Shown: positions 8,412-14,832, numbered from the stretch's first letter. The stretch is 24,878 nucleotides of DNA from a virus (IMGVR_UViG_3300044618_002870:1-24878), one strand, 5' to 3'. The notes: a model not told the origin generated them from the sequence alone. Translations and numbers: made by a program.

Positions 8412-8699
8412 ATGGCAAACATTGTAACAACTTCAAATGGCGTTCCGATTGATATGGAAGCACTCAAATCTAAAAATGAAAAAACTGTGGCTGTGGGAAA
8501 CATGAGAGTCAATGCTCGTGGTGACGAACTCAGCCCCACCACTGGAAAAATTACCAAAACTCGCAATCAAAGAATGACTGAATACTACAAGCTGCATAGC
8601 ACTGTGCCCAAACCACCAGAAAAAAGTCGCAAATCCAGTGCTTTGGTGGAAGTCAGTGTGTCTGCAGATGCAAAACCCCCAATTGGAGAAAAAAAGTAA
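8412..8699 (+). CDS. Small hypothetical protein, 95 aa
   Basis: Good ribosome site AAGGAAA (8400-8406) before the ATG. The protein is hydrophilic and basic, with a short N-terminal segment (NIVTTSNGVPIDMEAL), a central NMRVNARGDEL and a Lys/Pro-rich C-terminus (PKPPEKSRKSS, PPIGEKK), and looks partly disordered. No known motif. It lies 3 nt before the co-chaperonin gene, in one operon with it. Similar short proteins occur near chaperonin and head genes of T4-like phages by my recollection, but I cannot assign a role. Confidence 0.6.
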   Translation: MANIVTTSNGVPIDMEALKSKNEKTVAVGNMRVNARGDELSPTTGKITKTRNQRMTEYYKLHSTVPKPPEKSRKSSALVEVSVSADAKPPIGEKK

Positions 8700-8702
8700 C
8701 TC

Positions 8703-9053
8703 ATGTTTAAGACTCAGGGAAATATCAAAGCCTTGCACGACCATGTGATTGTGCAGGACATGCATTTTGGTGAAAGAGTCACCCAGGGCGGAATCGTGCT
8801 GCTGGGCGACGACGCTCGCAGCAGTGGTATCAGACCCCGGTGGGCCAAGGTATACGCGGTGGGCCACGAACAAAAGGACATCACTGTGGGCCAATATGTT
8901 TTGATTGAGCATGGACGTTGGACTCGTGGTGTGGAGCTCACTGAACCTGCGGGTGAAAAGCTGGTGATACGCCGAGTGGAAGTGGATGCAATCTTGGCAG
9001 TGAGCGACGAAAATCCAGGATCCGACGACACCATTAACGGAAATGCTGCTTAA
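8703..9053 (+). CDS. GroES/gp31-like co-chaperonin
   Basis: The 116-aa protein matches the Cpn10 layout: IKALHDHVIVQD at the N-terminus, then a mobile-loop position (about residues 22-40) with TQGGIVLLGDD, then WAKVYAVGHEQ, a VGQYVLIEHGRW strand, and a closing VEVDAILAV strand. In T4, gp31 replaces host GroES so that GroEL can fold the major capsid protein; a similar job is likely here. It is slightly longer than GroES (97 aa) because of an acidic C-terminal tail. The start has no strong ribosome site and lies 3 nt after the previous stop, implying coupling. It is the last gene before a promoter-containing gap. Confidence 0.75.
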   Translation: MFKTQGNIKALHDHVIVQDMHFGERVTQGGIVLLGDDARSSGIRPRWAKVYAVGHEQKDITVGQYVLIEHGRWTRGVELTEPAGEKLVIRRVEVDAILAVSDENPGSDDTINGNAA

Positions 9054-9082
9054 CCAAAATTCAAAAATTTTTAGAAATTTTG

Positions 9083-9111
9083 TTGACGGCAGCCAGGGCA
9101 GTTGCTAGACT
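9083..9111 (+). promoter_or_regulatory. Sigma70-type promoter
   Basis: TTGACG (9083-9088), 17-nt spacer, TAGACT (9106-9111), followed by a GTAGAGTA initial transcribed region like that of the other promoters in this block. Drives the 81-aa gene at 9149, which has its own ribosome site. Sits directly after an AT-only dyad (about 9056-9081) that might weakly terminate the upstream operon. Confidence 0.6.
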
Positions 9112-9148
9112 TGTAGAGTAGTTAAAACGTCCTTTAAGGAAAAAACAC

Positions 9149-9394
9149 ATGACAAACACTCAAAAGCAGATGGTTCAGACGCGGCTCACGGAAGGCGTGG
9201 TTTGCCTGCGGTATCAGAAGGCTGATGGCACGATTCGTGACATTCACGCCACCCTCCGGGCTGACAAGATGCCGGCTACGGAAGCCACCAAGGCTGCTCG
9301 CAGCAATGATCAGATGCAGGCTGTTTGGGACACCCAGAAGTCCGAATGGCGCAGCGTTCGCTGGGAGCGTGTGCTCAGCGCCGAGCTGGTCTAA
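9149..9394 (+). CDS. SH3-barrel-like small protein (DUF2693-like), 81 aa
   Basis: AAGGA at 9136-9140 precedes the ATG. The sequence has the pattern of small phage/bacteroidete SH3-fold proteins: an opening helix, GVVCLRYQKADGTIRDIHATLRADKMP, then AVWDTQKSEWRSVRWERVLSAEL, where the final WRSxRWERVLS strand is diagnostic to my eye. Such proteins are of unknown biochemical role; a nucleic-acid or protein-binding function is often supposed. Codon use is GC-richer than in neighbouring small genes. It is a single-gene unit with a promoter upstream and a hairpin plus terminator downstream. Confidence 0.65.
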   Translation: MTNTQKQMVQTRLTEGVVCLRYQKADGTIRDIHATLRADKMPATEATKAARSNDQMQAVWDTQKSEWRSVRWERVLSAELV

Positions 9395-9414
9395 CCTCCA
9401 ACCTTAACCCCAGG

Positions 9415-9454
9415 ATGGTTTGGTTTGCGGACTGGTTTCCTATAACCAAACCAT
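9415..9454 (+). repeat. 11-bp perfect inverted repeat with 18-nt loop
   Basis: ATGGTTTGGTT (9415-9425) pairs perfectly with AACCAAACCAT (9444-9454). The loop is 18 nt. It lies between the 81-aa gene and a canonical terminator, has no poly-U of its own and no ORF over it. It could be an mRNA-stabilising 3' structure, a processing site or a small RNA domain. Confidence 0.7.
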
Positions 9455-9479
9455 ACTGGATACAACTGAATAACCACCC

Positions 9480-9513
9480 AAAGGCCGACTTTTAGTCGGC
9501 CTTTGTGATTTTT
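9480..9513 (+). terminator. Rho-independent terminator
   Basis: Stem AAAGGCCGAC (9480-9489) and GTCGGCCTTT (9495-9504), ten perfect pairs, with a TTTTA loop, followed by GTGATTTTT. The strongest terminator in the window; it isolates the 81-aa gene from the promoter that begins nine bases later. Confidence 0.9.
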
Positions 9514-9521
9514 AAATTTGG

Positions 9522-9550
9522 TTGACAATTTTTAGCCTGTTTGCTATCAT
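9522..9550 (+). promoter_or_regulatory. Sigma70-type promoter, near-leaderless
   Basis: TTGACA (9522-9527), exactly 17-nt spacer, TATCAT (9545-9550), preceded by TTTGG and with TTGC just before the -10. The ATG of the 70-aa gene begins 10 nt after the -10, so the predicted transcript has almost no 5' leader. Confidence 0.8.
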
Positions 9551-9559
9551 AAAAGAGTA

Positions 9560-9772
9560 ATGGAAAACACAACGCTTCCTCAATTTGACCGTAACAGGCA
9601 CGGTGGCTTTTATGACCGCGGTGCCGCTGACGCTTACTATGGGCGTGAACCCAAACCACATTGGTGGCCTGAGGGCACCTACTGCGGAGAAGAAGTGCTG
9701 GTCACTTCGGCAGAAGAAGTGGCTGAGTACATGGCTGGCTACACCGAGTGTACTGATCGCAAAGAATGGTAA
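9560..9772 (+). CDS. Small hypothetical phage protein, 70 aa
   Basis: The protein is compact and rich in aromatic and Gly residues: NRHGGFYDRGAADAYYGR (about residues 12-29), then PHWWPEGTY and an acidic helix ending in EYMAGYTECTDRKEW. The RHGGxYDRGxADAYYGR pattern recurs, as far as I recall, in small uncharacterised phage and bacterial proteins; no activity is known to me. The promoter -10 ends 9 nt before the ATG, so the mRNA is predicted to be nearly leaderless and lacks a ribosome site apart from AAAAGAG at its extreme 5' end. The next gene follows after 4 nt. Confidence 0.65.
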   Translation: MENTTLPQFDRNRHGGFYDRGAADAYYGREPKPHWWPEGTYCGEEVLVTSAEEVAEYMAGYTECTDRKEW

Positions 9773-9776
9773 GAAA

Positions 9777-10001
9777 ATGAAAAACAAAATCACCATTCAA
9801 AATCGCCCGTCGGTTAAGATCAATGGCCGGTGGTACCATACCGCCAAAGCAGCGGCCGAACAATATAGCTGTTATAGTGTTGCTATGTGGAAACGTAGAC
9901 TTCGTGCAGTGCCTTCTCCTGATTTTGTGACTGCTTACTGGCGGCGTCGTGATCGTGTAGAGGAACTTGCTTACAAGGTCTTCAAAAAATATCTGCCCTA
10001 A
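9777..10001 (+). CDS. Small basic hypothetical protein, 74 aa
   Basis: I take the ATG at 9777 because the open frame upstream of it overlaps the preceding gene. The product has an N-terminal beta-like segment (ITIQNRPSVKINGRWYHTAK), then AAAEQYSCYSVAMWKRRL and a strongly basic helix YWRRRDRVEELAYKVFKKYL. The high positive charge and the helix-turn-helix-like spacing would suit nucleic-acid binding, but no family is recognised. It is co-transcribed with the 70-aa gene (4-nt gap). An ill-defined AAACT/AGTTT hairpin follows the stop but has no T-run. Confidence 0.55.
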   Translation: MKNKITIQNRPSVKINGRWYHTAKAAAEQYSCYSVAMWKRRLRAVPSPDFVTAYWRRRDRVEELAYKVFKKYLP

Positions 10002-10016
10002 AACTTTGCAGTTTGG

Positions 10017-10045
10017 TTGACTAACCCCGCTCAACTTGCTATACT
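10017..10045 (+). promoter_or_regulatory. Sigma70-type promoter, near-leaderless
   Basis: TTGACT (10017-10022), 17-nt spacer, TATACT (10040-10045), with the same TTTGG before the -35 and TTGC before the -10 as at 9522. The ATG at 10055 begins 10 nt after the -10. Confidence 0.8.
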
Positions 10046-10054
10046 AAAAGAACA

Positions 10055-10573
10055 ATGAAACAACAACATCAAAACACCGCAGACTACGCCAGCAATTTGC
10101 ACGCTCAACGCAATTTGTTTTACGACAACCAGCCCTACTCAGTACACTTGATGGATGTGTACAACGTGTTGCTGCCGCTGTTTGGCGACAACGACGTGAT
10201 TATGAAGGCTGCTCTTTGCCACGATTTGCTGGAAGACACCTCTATCACCTACAACGACCTGAAGAACCAAGTGGGCGAAGCCACAGCTGATGTGGTGTAC
10301 GACGTTACCAACGAACTGGGCAAGAACCGCCGGGAACGTGCTGAACGCACCTACCCCAAAATTGCAGCCAATCCGTTGGCTGTGATTGTTAAGGTTGCGG
10401 ACCGCATTGCCAACACTCGCTACAGCCAGAAACAGGGTAGCAGCATGTACTCTAAGTACTGTGCTGAGTACCCCAAGTTCCGAAATGCTCTTTACAACGC
10501 AAATCATATCAACCAGTACCCTGCACTGGGCAATCTGTGGGCCATTTTGGACCAGATCAGCCGCCCTGTGTAA
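10055..10573 (+). CDS. HD-domain hydrolase resembling the (p)ppGpp hydrolase of SpoT/MESH1
   Basis: The 172-aa protein carries the metal-binding set of the SpoT/Rel HD domain in order: H31 in PYSVHLMDV, H56-D57 in AALCHDLLEDT, E60-D61, and D116 in IVKVADRIANT. The E-D pair after HD is typical of ppGpp hydrolases. Length matches single-domain MESH1-type small alarmone hydrolases; no synthetase domain is present. A likely role is removal of (p)ppGpp during infection, keeping host growth functions running; other nucleotide substrates are possible. It has its own promoter and practically no 5' leader. In the same window a MazG-like protein could act on related nucleotide pools. Confidence 0.75.
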   Translation: MKQQHQNTADYASNLHAQRNLFYDNQPYSVHLMDVYNVLLPLFGDNDVIMKAALCHDLLEDTSITYNDLKNQVGEATADVVYDVTNELGKNRRERAERTYPKIAANPLAVIVKVADRIANTRYSQKQGSSMYSKYCAEYPKFRNALYNANHINQYPALGNLWAILDQISRPV

Positions 10574-10596
10574 GTTGTTGAAAACAAAGGATCAAT

Positions 10597-10794
10597 ATGA
10601 CACCAGTTTGGGTTGTATTTGAAATCTACTCTCCTCTTTATGAAAATAAAGAGTACAAAAACCTTGACAAAGTGTTTGCTTATCGCGAAAAAGCTGAATT
10701 CTACGTTCAGTGCGAACAGGAACGTCGTAAACTGGACGGCCTCAATGGGTACAGTTACGAAATACAAGAAACTGTATTCGACGTTTCTGTATAA
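10597..10794 (+). CDS. Small hypothetical protein, 65 aa
   Basis: AAAGGA (10585-10590) precedes the ATG, 23 nt downstream of the HD-hydrolase gene, so it is probably in the same transcript. The sequence is alternating beta/alpha: VWVVFEIYSPLYE, then NLDKVFAYREKAEFYVQCEQERRK, then a closing YSYEIQETVFDVSV strand. The pattern 'xVYxVxxxY...xVFxxxExAxxxVxxxxxxxxxxxYxIxExxV' is that of many very small phage proteins that resemble DUF-type regulators, but I cannot name the family. Confidence 0.6.
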   Translation: MTPVWVVFEIYSPLYENKEYKNLDKVFAYREKAEFYVQCEQERRKLDGLNGYSYEIQETVFDVSV

Positions 10795-10831
10795 ACTGTT
10801 GAAAACCAAAGGCAATTAAATTTGCATTTGG

Positions 10832-10860
10832 TTGACCCAGATTGCCCAAACTGTTATACT
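10832..10860 (+). promoter_or_regulatory. Sigma70-type promoter
   Basis: TTGACC (10832-10837), 17-nt spacer, TATACT (10855-10860), followed by AAAAGAGTAGCAG. This 3' part is repeated exactly at 11152-11170, so the two promoters look like copies of one cassette. A ~40-nt leader with AGGAG (10889-10893) leads to the ATG at 10901. Confidence 0.8.
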
Positions 10861-10900
10861 AAAAGAGTAGCAGTAACACAGCACACAGGAGACAGTTTCG

Positions 10901-11116
10901 ATGAAAGATTTCTTAAATCAAGAGCTGGCCATTGGCGATCATGTTATCTTAATTCAGGACGGATATCGTTCGTACGATGTTGGGGTAATTGAAAAATTTA
11001 CTCCCAAGCAAATTCGAGTTAAAATTAACAGCTATCCTGGATCTAAAATGCAATACCCTGTTCAGCTGGTGAAGATTCTGCCTGAACAGTTGACCTGGTA
11101 CGTCATCTCCAAATAG
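10901..11116 (+). CDS. Small KOW/SH3-like beta-barrel protein, 71 aa
   Basis: Ribosome site AGGAG about 7 nt before the ATG. The sequence LAIGDHVILIQDGYRSYDVGVIEKFTP then IRVKINSY reads as a small SH3/KOW-type barrel: a Gly-Asp turn, a hydrophobic strand and a second basic strand. Such folds commonly bind RNA, DNA or proteins, but no specific role can be given. The gene stands alone between two promoters. It ends in adjacent stops TAG-TAA (11114-11119), so an amber suppressor would add only one residue. Confidence 0.6.
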   Translation: MKDFLNQELAIGDHVILIQDGYRSYDVGVIEKFTPKQIRVKINSYPGSKMQYPVQLVKILPEQLTWYVISK

Positions 11117-11128
11117 TAAACAATTTGG

Positions 11129-11157
11129 TTGCATTTGCTTGCCCAATTTGCTATACT
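11129..11157 (+). promoter_or_regulatory. Sigma70-type promoter
   Basis: TTGCAT (11129-11134), 17-nt spacer, TATACT (11152-11157), then AAAAGAGTAGCAG as at 10861. The -35 deviates from TTGAC, so it may be weaker. Serves the 75-aa gene at 11198 and probably rIIA and rIIB beyond it. Confidence 0.7.
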
Positions 11158-11197
11158 AAAAGAGTAGCAGAAAACACACACTACACAAGGAAAACAA

Positions 11198-11425
11198 ATG
11201 GCGCGAATTACGACGGAAGTTTGTTATAAAATTTGGGACGACGATTCCGGTGACCGTTTTGAAGTTTGCGATGATGCAGACGCTTTGGGTATGACAGATA
11301 TTCGCTGCGTCGACAGCGATGGAAAAATTTGTAATCGAATTTCAATTCCTGATAAGTTTCTCCCAGCAATTTTTGCTGCACTGGAAAAGAAGATGATTGA
11401 AAAGAAATTGTCCTTGGTTGGTTAA
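11198..11425 (+). CDS. Small hypothetical protein, 75 aa
   Basis: AAGGA (11186-11190) precedes the ATG. The protein is acidic at its N-terminus (YKIWDDDSGDRFEVCDDADAL), followed by TDIRCVDSDGKICNRISIP and an amphipathic helix (FLPAIFAALEKKMIEKKL). Two short beta hairpins plus one helix is the likely fold. No motif recognised. The stop is only 6 nt before rIIA, which lacks its own ribosome site, so this gene probably feeds ribosomes into rIIA. Confidence 0.6.
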   Translation: MARITTEVCYKIWDDDSGDRFEVCDDADALGMTDIRCVDSDGKICNRISIPDKFLPAIFAALEKKMIEKKLSLVG

Positions 11426-11431
11426 AAACAC

Positions 11432-13579
11432 ATGATTATCAACAACACACCTGAAAATAATGCAGTACTCAGCAACGTCGCTCAAGTGAACAATTTTGCT
11501 ATCAAAGCGACGGCAAAAAGTTTCCAAATTTTAAGCAGTGGCCTGTATGCGAACAAGATTCGAGCTATCATCCGCGAACTCAGCTGCAATGCAGTTGACA
11601 GTCACGTGGCTGCTGGTTGCCCCGACCTTCCTTTTGATGTTCACCTGCCCAACGGGTTTGAGCCCTGGTTTAGTATCCGGGATTATGGCGTGGGTTTGAA
11701 TCACGATCAAGTGACCAATATCTACACCACCTACTTCGAAAGTACCAAGACCACCAGCAACGAATTTATCGGCGCACTGGGGTTGGGCAGCAAGAGTCCG
11801 TTTAGCTACACTGACAACTTCACAGTGACTGCGGTAAAGGATGGTGTTTGTGGTGTATACACTGCTTTTATTAACGAGCAGGGAGTACCCAGCATCGCGC
11901 TGATGAGCAGCATGCAGACTGATGAACCCAATGGCGTGGAAATCAAGTTCAGCGTAAATGGTCAAGACTTTTCCAAGTTCCGCGACGAAGCAGTAGATGT
12001 ATACAGTTGGTTTCAGCTGATACCAAAGGTTTACGGCAACGATCATTTTGCCCAGTATGTGACGGATTACAAAGTAAAATACGTTGAACAAAATTTGATT
12101 CCAGGTGTTCACCTTTTTGAAGCTTCAGTGTATCACGGCGTCGGTCAAGGCGCTTGTTATGCGGTCATGGGAAACATTGCCTATCCGATTCAGATCCCCA
12201 ATGCACAAGAAAATTTGAAGCATCTGTCCGAGTTATTGAACTGCAATCTGGTACTTGAATTTAACATCGGGGAACTGGATTTTCAAGCCAGCCGTGAGGG
12301 CCTCAGTTACGACGCGAATACTATCAAAAATATTCGCCAACGACTGGAACAGCTAAACTCAGCACTGTTTGATCGACTGGTTCAGAGTGTTGGGTGTGTG
12401 GATAATGTTTGGGAACGATTCGAACTACTACAGGAAAAGAGTCGACACAAACTATGGCGTTCAGTGATAGTAGAATATCTGACAAGAAATCCTCATCCTG
12501 CTTATTCTTGGACACGTGGACTCGTTTCCAAGATCATAAAGCTCAGTGAAACCCAGTTGGTTGAATGGAACATCAATTTGTCGTCGTTTCGGTCAGCTGG
12601 ATACTATAGCACTCTAAACAGGCTGAAAGCCAGCAATGAGTATGATTATAATACAAATCAAAACATAAAACGTTGGAACATCGAGATCGACCCTGGACAT
12701 ATGTTTGTGGAAAATGATACCAAAGTTGGAGCCTTACAGCGCACTCAGTATCATGCTCGAAAAAACAATATCCGCAATACGTTCTTCGTCCTGGATCCGT
12801 TGGATCGTAAGAAACCCATGAACGTTCAAGCGTTCTATGATGCAATCTACAATCCACAGGCCAAACAGATCCAGAAAGTCAGTTCGTTGGATCAAGAAGA
12901 GCGCAAAGCCAGAGCATCCAATGTGACTATTTTGATGCTGCAACCACGCAACCACGGCAGCTATTCTGCTCGAAGGGAACTGGTTTGGCAGGCAACTAGT
13001 GACTTGGCAAGTTTTGACACCGACGCCAAGTTTTATTATATGCCCTTGAGCAACTATGAAGTGATCAGCGATTTCAAAATCTCTGACATCAAGATGCTCT
13101 ACGACAAAATACAGAAATCTGGGTTGTTTAACACACTGAATATCTACGGTGTTCGGAAGGCTGATCTCAGCAAGGTTCAGGCTATGCCCAATTGGATCAA
13201 TCTTGAACAGTTTATGGTTGAGTCTCTCACAACGTTCGACACCAAGAAGGTTGGGAATTTGTTTAGACAATCCATTGACTGCTACGAAAAACTTTGCTAC
13301 AATAAACGTGTAGCAGATCAGTTGAGCCCCAACAGTGCTTATCGTCAATTAAGTGAGAAGCTGAACTTTAAAGATCAAGGCGTGGTTGATGGCAACAGCT
13401 TAAACGATTTGTTCCAAATTTTTGGAATTAAGTCGCCCGTGACAGAGCAGATAAAGTTGATAAAGAAAGAAGCTGCACAAGTGCTCAAACGTTATCCTCT
13501 ATTGCGTTACGTTCATTACGATTTCCGTATGGACTTCGAAGCAGTGGTGGAATATATTAACCTCATCGACCAGAAGTAA
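11432..13579 (+). CDS. rIIA: rIIA-like protein with GHKL ATPase domain
   Basis: The 715-aa length matches T4 rIIA (725 aa). The N-terminal domain shows the Bergerat (GHKL) ATP-binding motifs: N-box RELSCNAVDSH (E49, N53), G1 box IRDYGVGL (D84, G86, G88), and G2 box GALGLGSKSPF (114-124). rIIA, with rIIB, is a membrane-associated protector in T4 that prevents abortive lysis in lambda-lysogenic cells and in superinfection; the exact biochemistry is unsettled. rIIB follows after 21 nt, as in T4. The start lacks a Shine-Dalgarno and follows the upstream stop by 6 nt, pointing to coupling. Codon use shifts from GC-richer in the first third to AT-richer later. Confidence 0.9.
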   Translation: MIINNTPENNAVLSNVAQVNNFAIKATAKSFQILSSGLYANKIRAIIRELSCNAVDSHVAAGCPDLPFDVHLPNGFEPWFSIRDYGVGLNHDQVTNIYTTYFESTKTTSNEFIGALGLGSKSPFSYTDNFTVTAVKDGVCGVYTAFINEQGVPSIALMSSMQTDEPNGVEIKFSVNGQDFSKFRDEAVDVYSWFQLIPKVYGNDHFAQYVTDYKVKYVEQNLIPGVHLFEASVYHGVGQGACYAVMGNIAYPIQIPNAQENLKHLSELLNCNLVLEFNIGELDFQASREGLSYDANTIKNIRQRLEQLNSALFDRLVQSVGCVDNVWERFELLQEKSRHKLWRSVIVEYLTRNPHPAYSWTRGLVSKIIKLSETQLVEWNINLSSFRSAGYYSTLNRLKASNEYDYNTNQNIKRWNIEIDPGHMFVENDTKVGALQRTQYHARKNNIRNTFFVLDPLDRKKPMNVQAFYDAIYNPQAKQIQKVSSLDQEERKARASNVTILMLQPRNHGSYSARRELVWQATSDLASFDTDAKFYYMPLSNYEVISDFKISDIKMLYDKIQKSGLFNTLNIYGVRKADLSKVQAMPNWINLEQFMVESLTTFDTKKVGNLFRQSIDCYEKLCYNKRVADQLSPNSAYRQLSEKLNFKDQGVVDGNSLNDLFQIFGIKSPVTEQIKLIKKEAAQVLKRYPLLRYVHYDFRMDFEAVVEYINLIDQK

Positions 13580-13600
13580 ATACACACAAGAGGAGATTTT

Positions 13601-14362
13601 ATGTCTTTTCCATATTTGATTCAGGGTTCCAACATTGTGATTGTGATTGGGACTAATTCACACACGATCAATCGGGCGCATATTGCCTACGATAAGATTG
13701 TAGAGGCCATCAAGGCCAACGACTGGCAGCAGGTTCAGGACCTGGTTGAACCCAAGAAGATCGTGCTCAACTACGGTGCTGGCAATATCAGCATCCAGGG
13801 CGACAAGATGTTCTGGAAGGATCAGGAGTTCCACAATGTTTTGGCTCTGCGCCTGATCAAGATGTTCCAGGAAGGCTTCCCCATTGAGCCCATGATTAAC
13901 TTCATGGAGAACCTTATGCAGAACCCCAGCAAGCGAGCTGTGACTGAGCTGTACGGTTTCCTGGAAAAGGGCCAGCTGCCTATTACTTCCGACGGACACT
14001 TCTTGGCTTACAAGAAAGTTCGCGAAGACTACAAGGATGTGTACAGCGGTACTTTCGACAACAGCGTGGGCAAGACGGTGGAGATGGAACGCAACCAGGT
14101 GGATGACGACAAGGATCGCACCTGCAGCACTGGCTTGCACTTCTGCAGTCAGGATTATCTGAATCACTTTAGTGGCGAACGGGTGATGATCCTCAAGATC
14201 AATCCTCGCGATGTGGTTTCGATTCCCGCTGACTACGGCGACACCAAGGGCCGCTGCTGCCGGTACGAAGTGATTGGCGAGCTGGGCGTGGATCCGGCTG
14301 AAGCGTTCACTGCGGCAGTGCAGGAAAATGCCAACACCGAAGCGGAAGGTCAGGGCAACTAA
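13601..14362 (+). CDS. rIIB: rIIB-like protein
   Basis: Excellent ribosome site AGAGGAG (13589-13595). The 253-aa product has the rIIB C-terminal core: TSDGHFLAYKKV, then DVYSGTFDNSVGKTVEM, then RNQVDDDKDRTCSTGLHF, then ILKINPRDVVSIPADYGD and the final KGRCCRYEVIGEL. rIIB is the partner of rIIA in T4 and works as part of the same exclusion-resistance system. The T4 protein is 312 aa; this one is shorter in the N-terminal region. Codons are strongly enriched in C- and G-ending forms (CTG, AAG, GTG), suggesting high expression compared with neighbours. Confidence 0.9.
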   Translation: MSFPYLIQGSNIVIVIGTNSHTINRAHIAYDKIVEAIKANDWQQVQDLVEPKKIVLNYGAGNISIQGDKMFWKDQEFHNVLALRLIKMFQEGFPIEPMINFMENLMQNPSKRAVTELYGFLEKGQLPITSDGHFLAYKKVREDYKDVYSGTFDNSVGKTVEMERNQVDDDKDRTCSTGLHFCSQDYLNHFSGERVMILKINPRDVVSIPADYGDTKGRCCRYEVIGELGVDPAEAFTAAVQENANTEAEGQGN

Positions 14363-14364
14363 CA

Positions 14365-14739
14365 ATGCCTCAAGCTGAAGTAATCACTCAGCTGGAACCG
14401 AACGAAATCTTTGTGTTCGGTTCCAATACGGCAGGGCGGCATGGTGCAGGCGCCGCCCTGCAGGCACATCGCCAATGGGGTGCTGAGTTGGGAGTAGGCA
14501 AGGGGTTAACCGGACAGTGTTATGCTTTCCCCACACTTAACGGAAGGTTGGATCAACTCACTTGGGAGGAACTTGCAGCATCCGTAATCAAGCTGTACGA
14601 GTTTTGTTACCAAAATCCTCAATTGACGTTTTTGCTGACCAAAGTGGGTTGCGGGCTAGCTGATTATCCTGAGGCTTATATCCGAGCTTTGTTTCATGCT
14701 CCGCCTCCCAACTTGATTTTGCCACTGGATTGGCAATAA
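14365..14739 (+). CDS. Macro-like phage non-structural protein (A1S_2505-like), 124 aa
   Basis: Starts 2 nt after rIIB. Residues 14-31 read EIFVFGSNTAGRHGAGAA, followed by GVGKGLTGQCYAFPT and a C-terminal TKVGCGLADYP. This resembles the small phage protein family often labelled A1S_2505, whose N-terminal loop looks like the ADP-ribose-binding loop of macro domains (a Gly-rich GxGxA loop after an FVxGSN strand). Functions of macro proteins include ADP-ribose or nucleotide-derivative binding, which would fit counter-defence or NAD-related roles, but no activity is established for this family to my knowledge. It is the last gene before the tRNA. Confidence 0.65.
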   Translation: MPQAEVITQLEPNEIFVFGSNTAGRHGAGAALQAHRQWGAELGVGKGLTGQCYAFPTLNGRLDQLTWEELAASVIKLYEFCYQNPQLTFLLTKVGCGLADYPEAYIRALFHAPPPNLILPLDWQ

Positions 14740-14749
14740 AATTTAAAGT

Positions 14750-14823
14750 GCGCCCGAAGCTGTAGGGTGTAGCAGGGCCTCTAAAACCCCGGGACGTGGG
14801 TTCGAGTCCCACCGGGCGCACCA
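14750..14823 (+). tRNA. Putative amber-decoding tRNA (anticodon CUA) with encoded CCA
   Basis: Cloverleaf by hand: acceptor GCGCCCG (14750-14756) with CGGGCGC (14813-14819), discriminator A, encoded CCA (14821-14823). D stem GCTG/TAGC (14759-14762, 14770-14773). T stem GTGGG/CCCAC (14796-14800, 14808-14812) with loop TTCGAGT. The anticodon arm is imperfect: GGG (14775-14777) pairs CCC (14787-14789), flanked by C-A and A-C mismatches and closed by C14773-G14791 if the D stem gives it up. The loop centre is CUA (14781-14783), preceded by the invariant U and followed by A, with a 5-nt variable loop. Readings with anticodon UCU or UAA break the stem or lose U33. The antisense ORF here is the well-known artefact produced by tRNA genes. 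Amino acid identity cannot be told. Confidence 0.7.
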
Positions 14824-14832
14824 ACTATTTTT

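Noticed and set aside
9585-9776. Upstream extension of the 74-aa gene to an ATG at 9585
   Set aside because: It would overlap the 70-aa gene almost completely; the ATG at 9777, 4 nt after that gene's stop, is the likely start.
13658-14365. Minus-strand ORF of 235 aa opposite rIIB
   Set aside because: Shadow of the strongly biased rIIB codons; the + strand gene has clear rIIB motifs and a good ribosome site.
14775-14791. tRNA read as Arg (UCU) or Leu (UAA)
   Set aside because: These readings remove U33 and leave two or fewer pairs in the anticodon stem; the loop centred on CUA fits best.
14750-14823. Attachment site for integration at the tRNA
   Set aside because: No integrase and no duplicated tRNA 3' end in the window; T4-like phages are lytic.
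14588-14824. Minus-strand ORF of 78 aa across the tRNA
   Set aside because: The VRPVGLEPTSRGF start is the usual spurious translation of the antisense strand of tRNA genes; no ribosome site.
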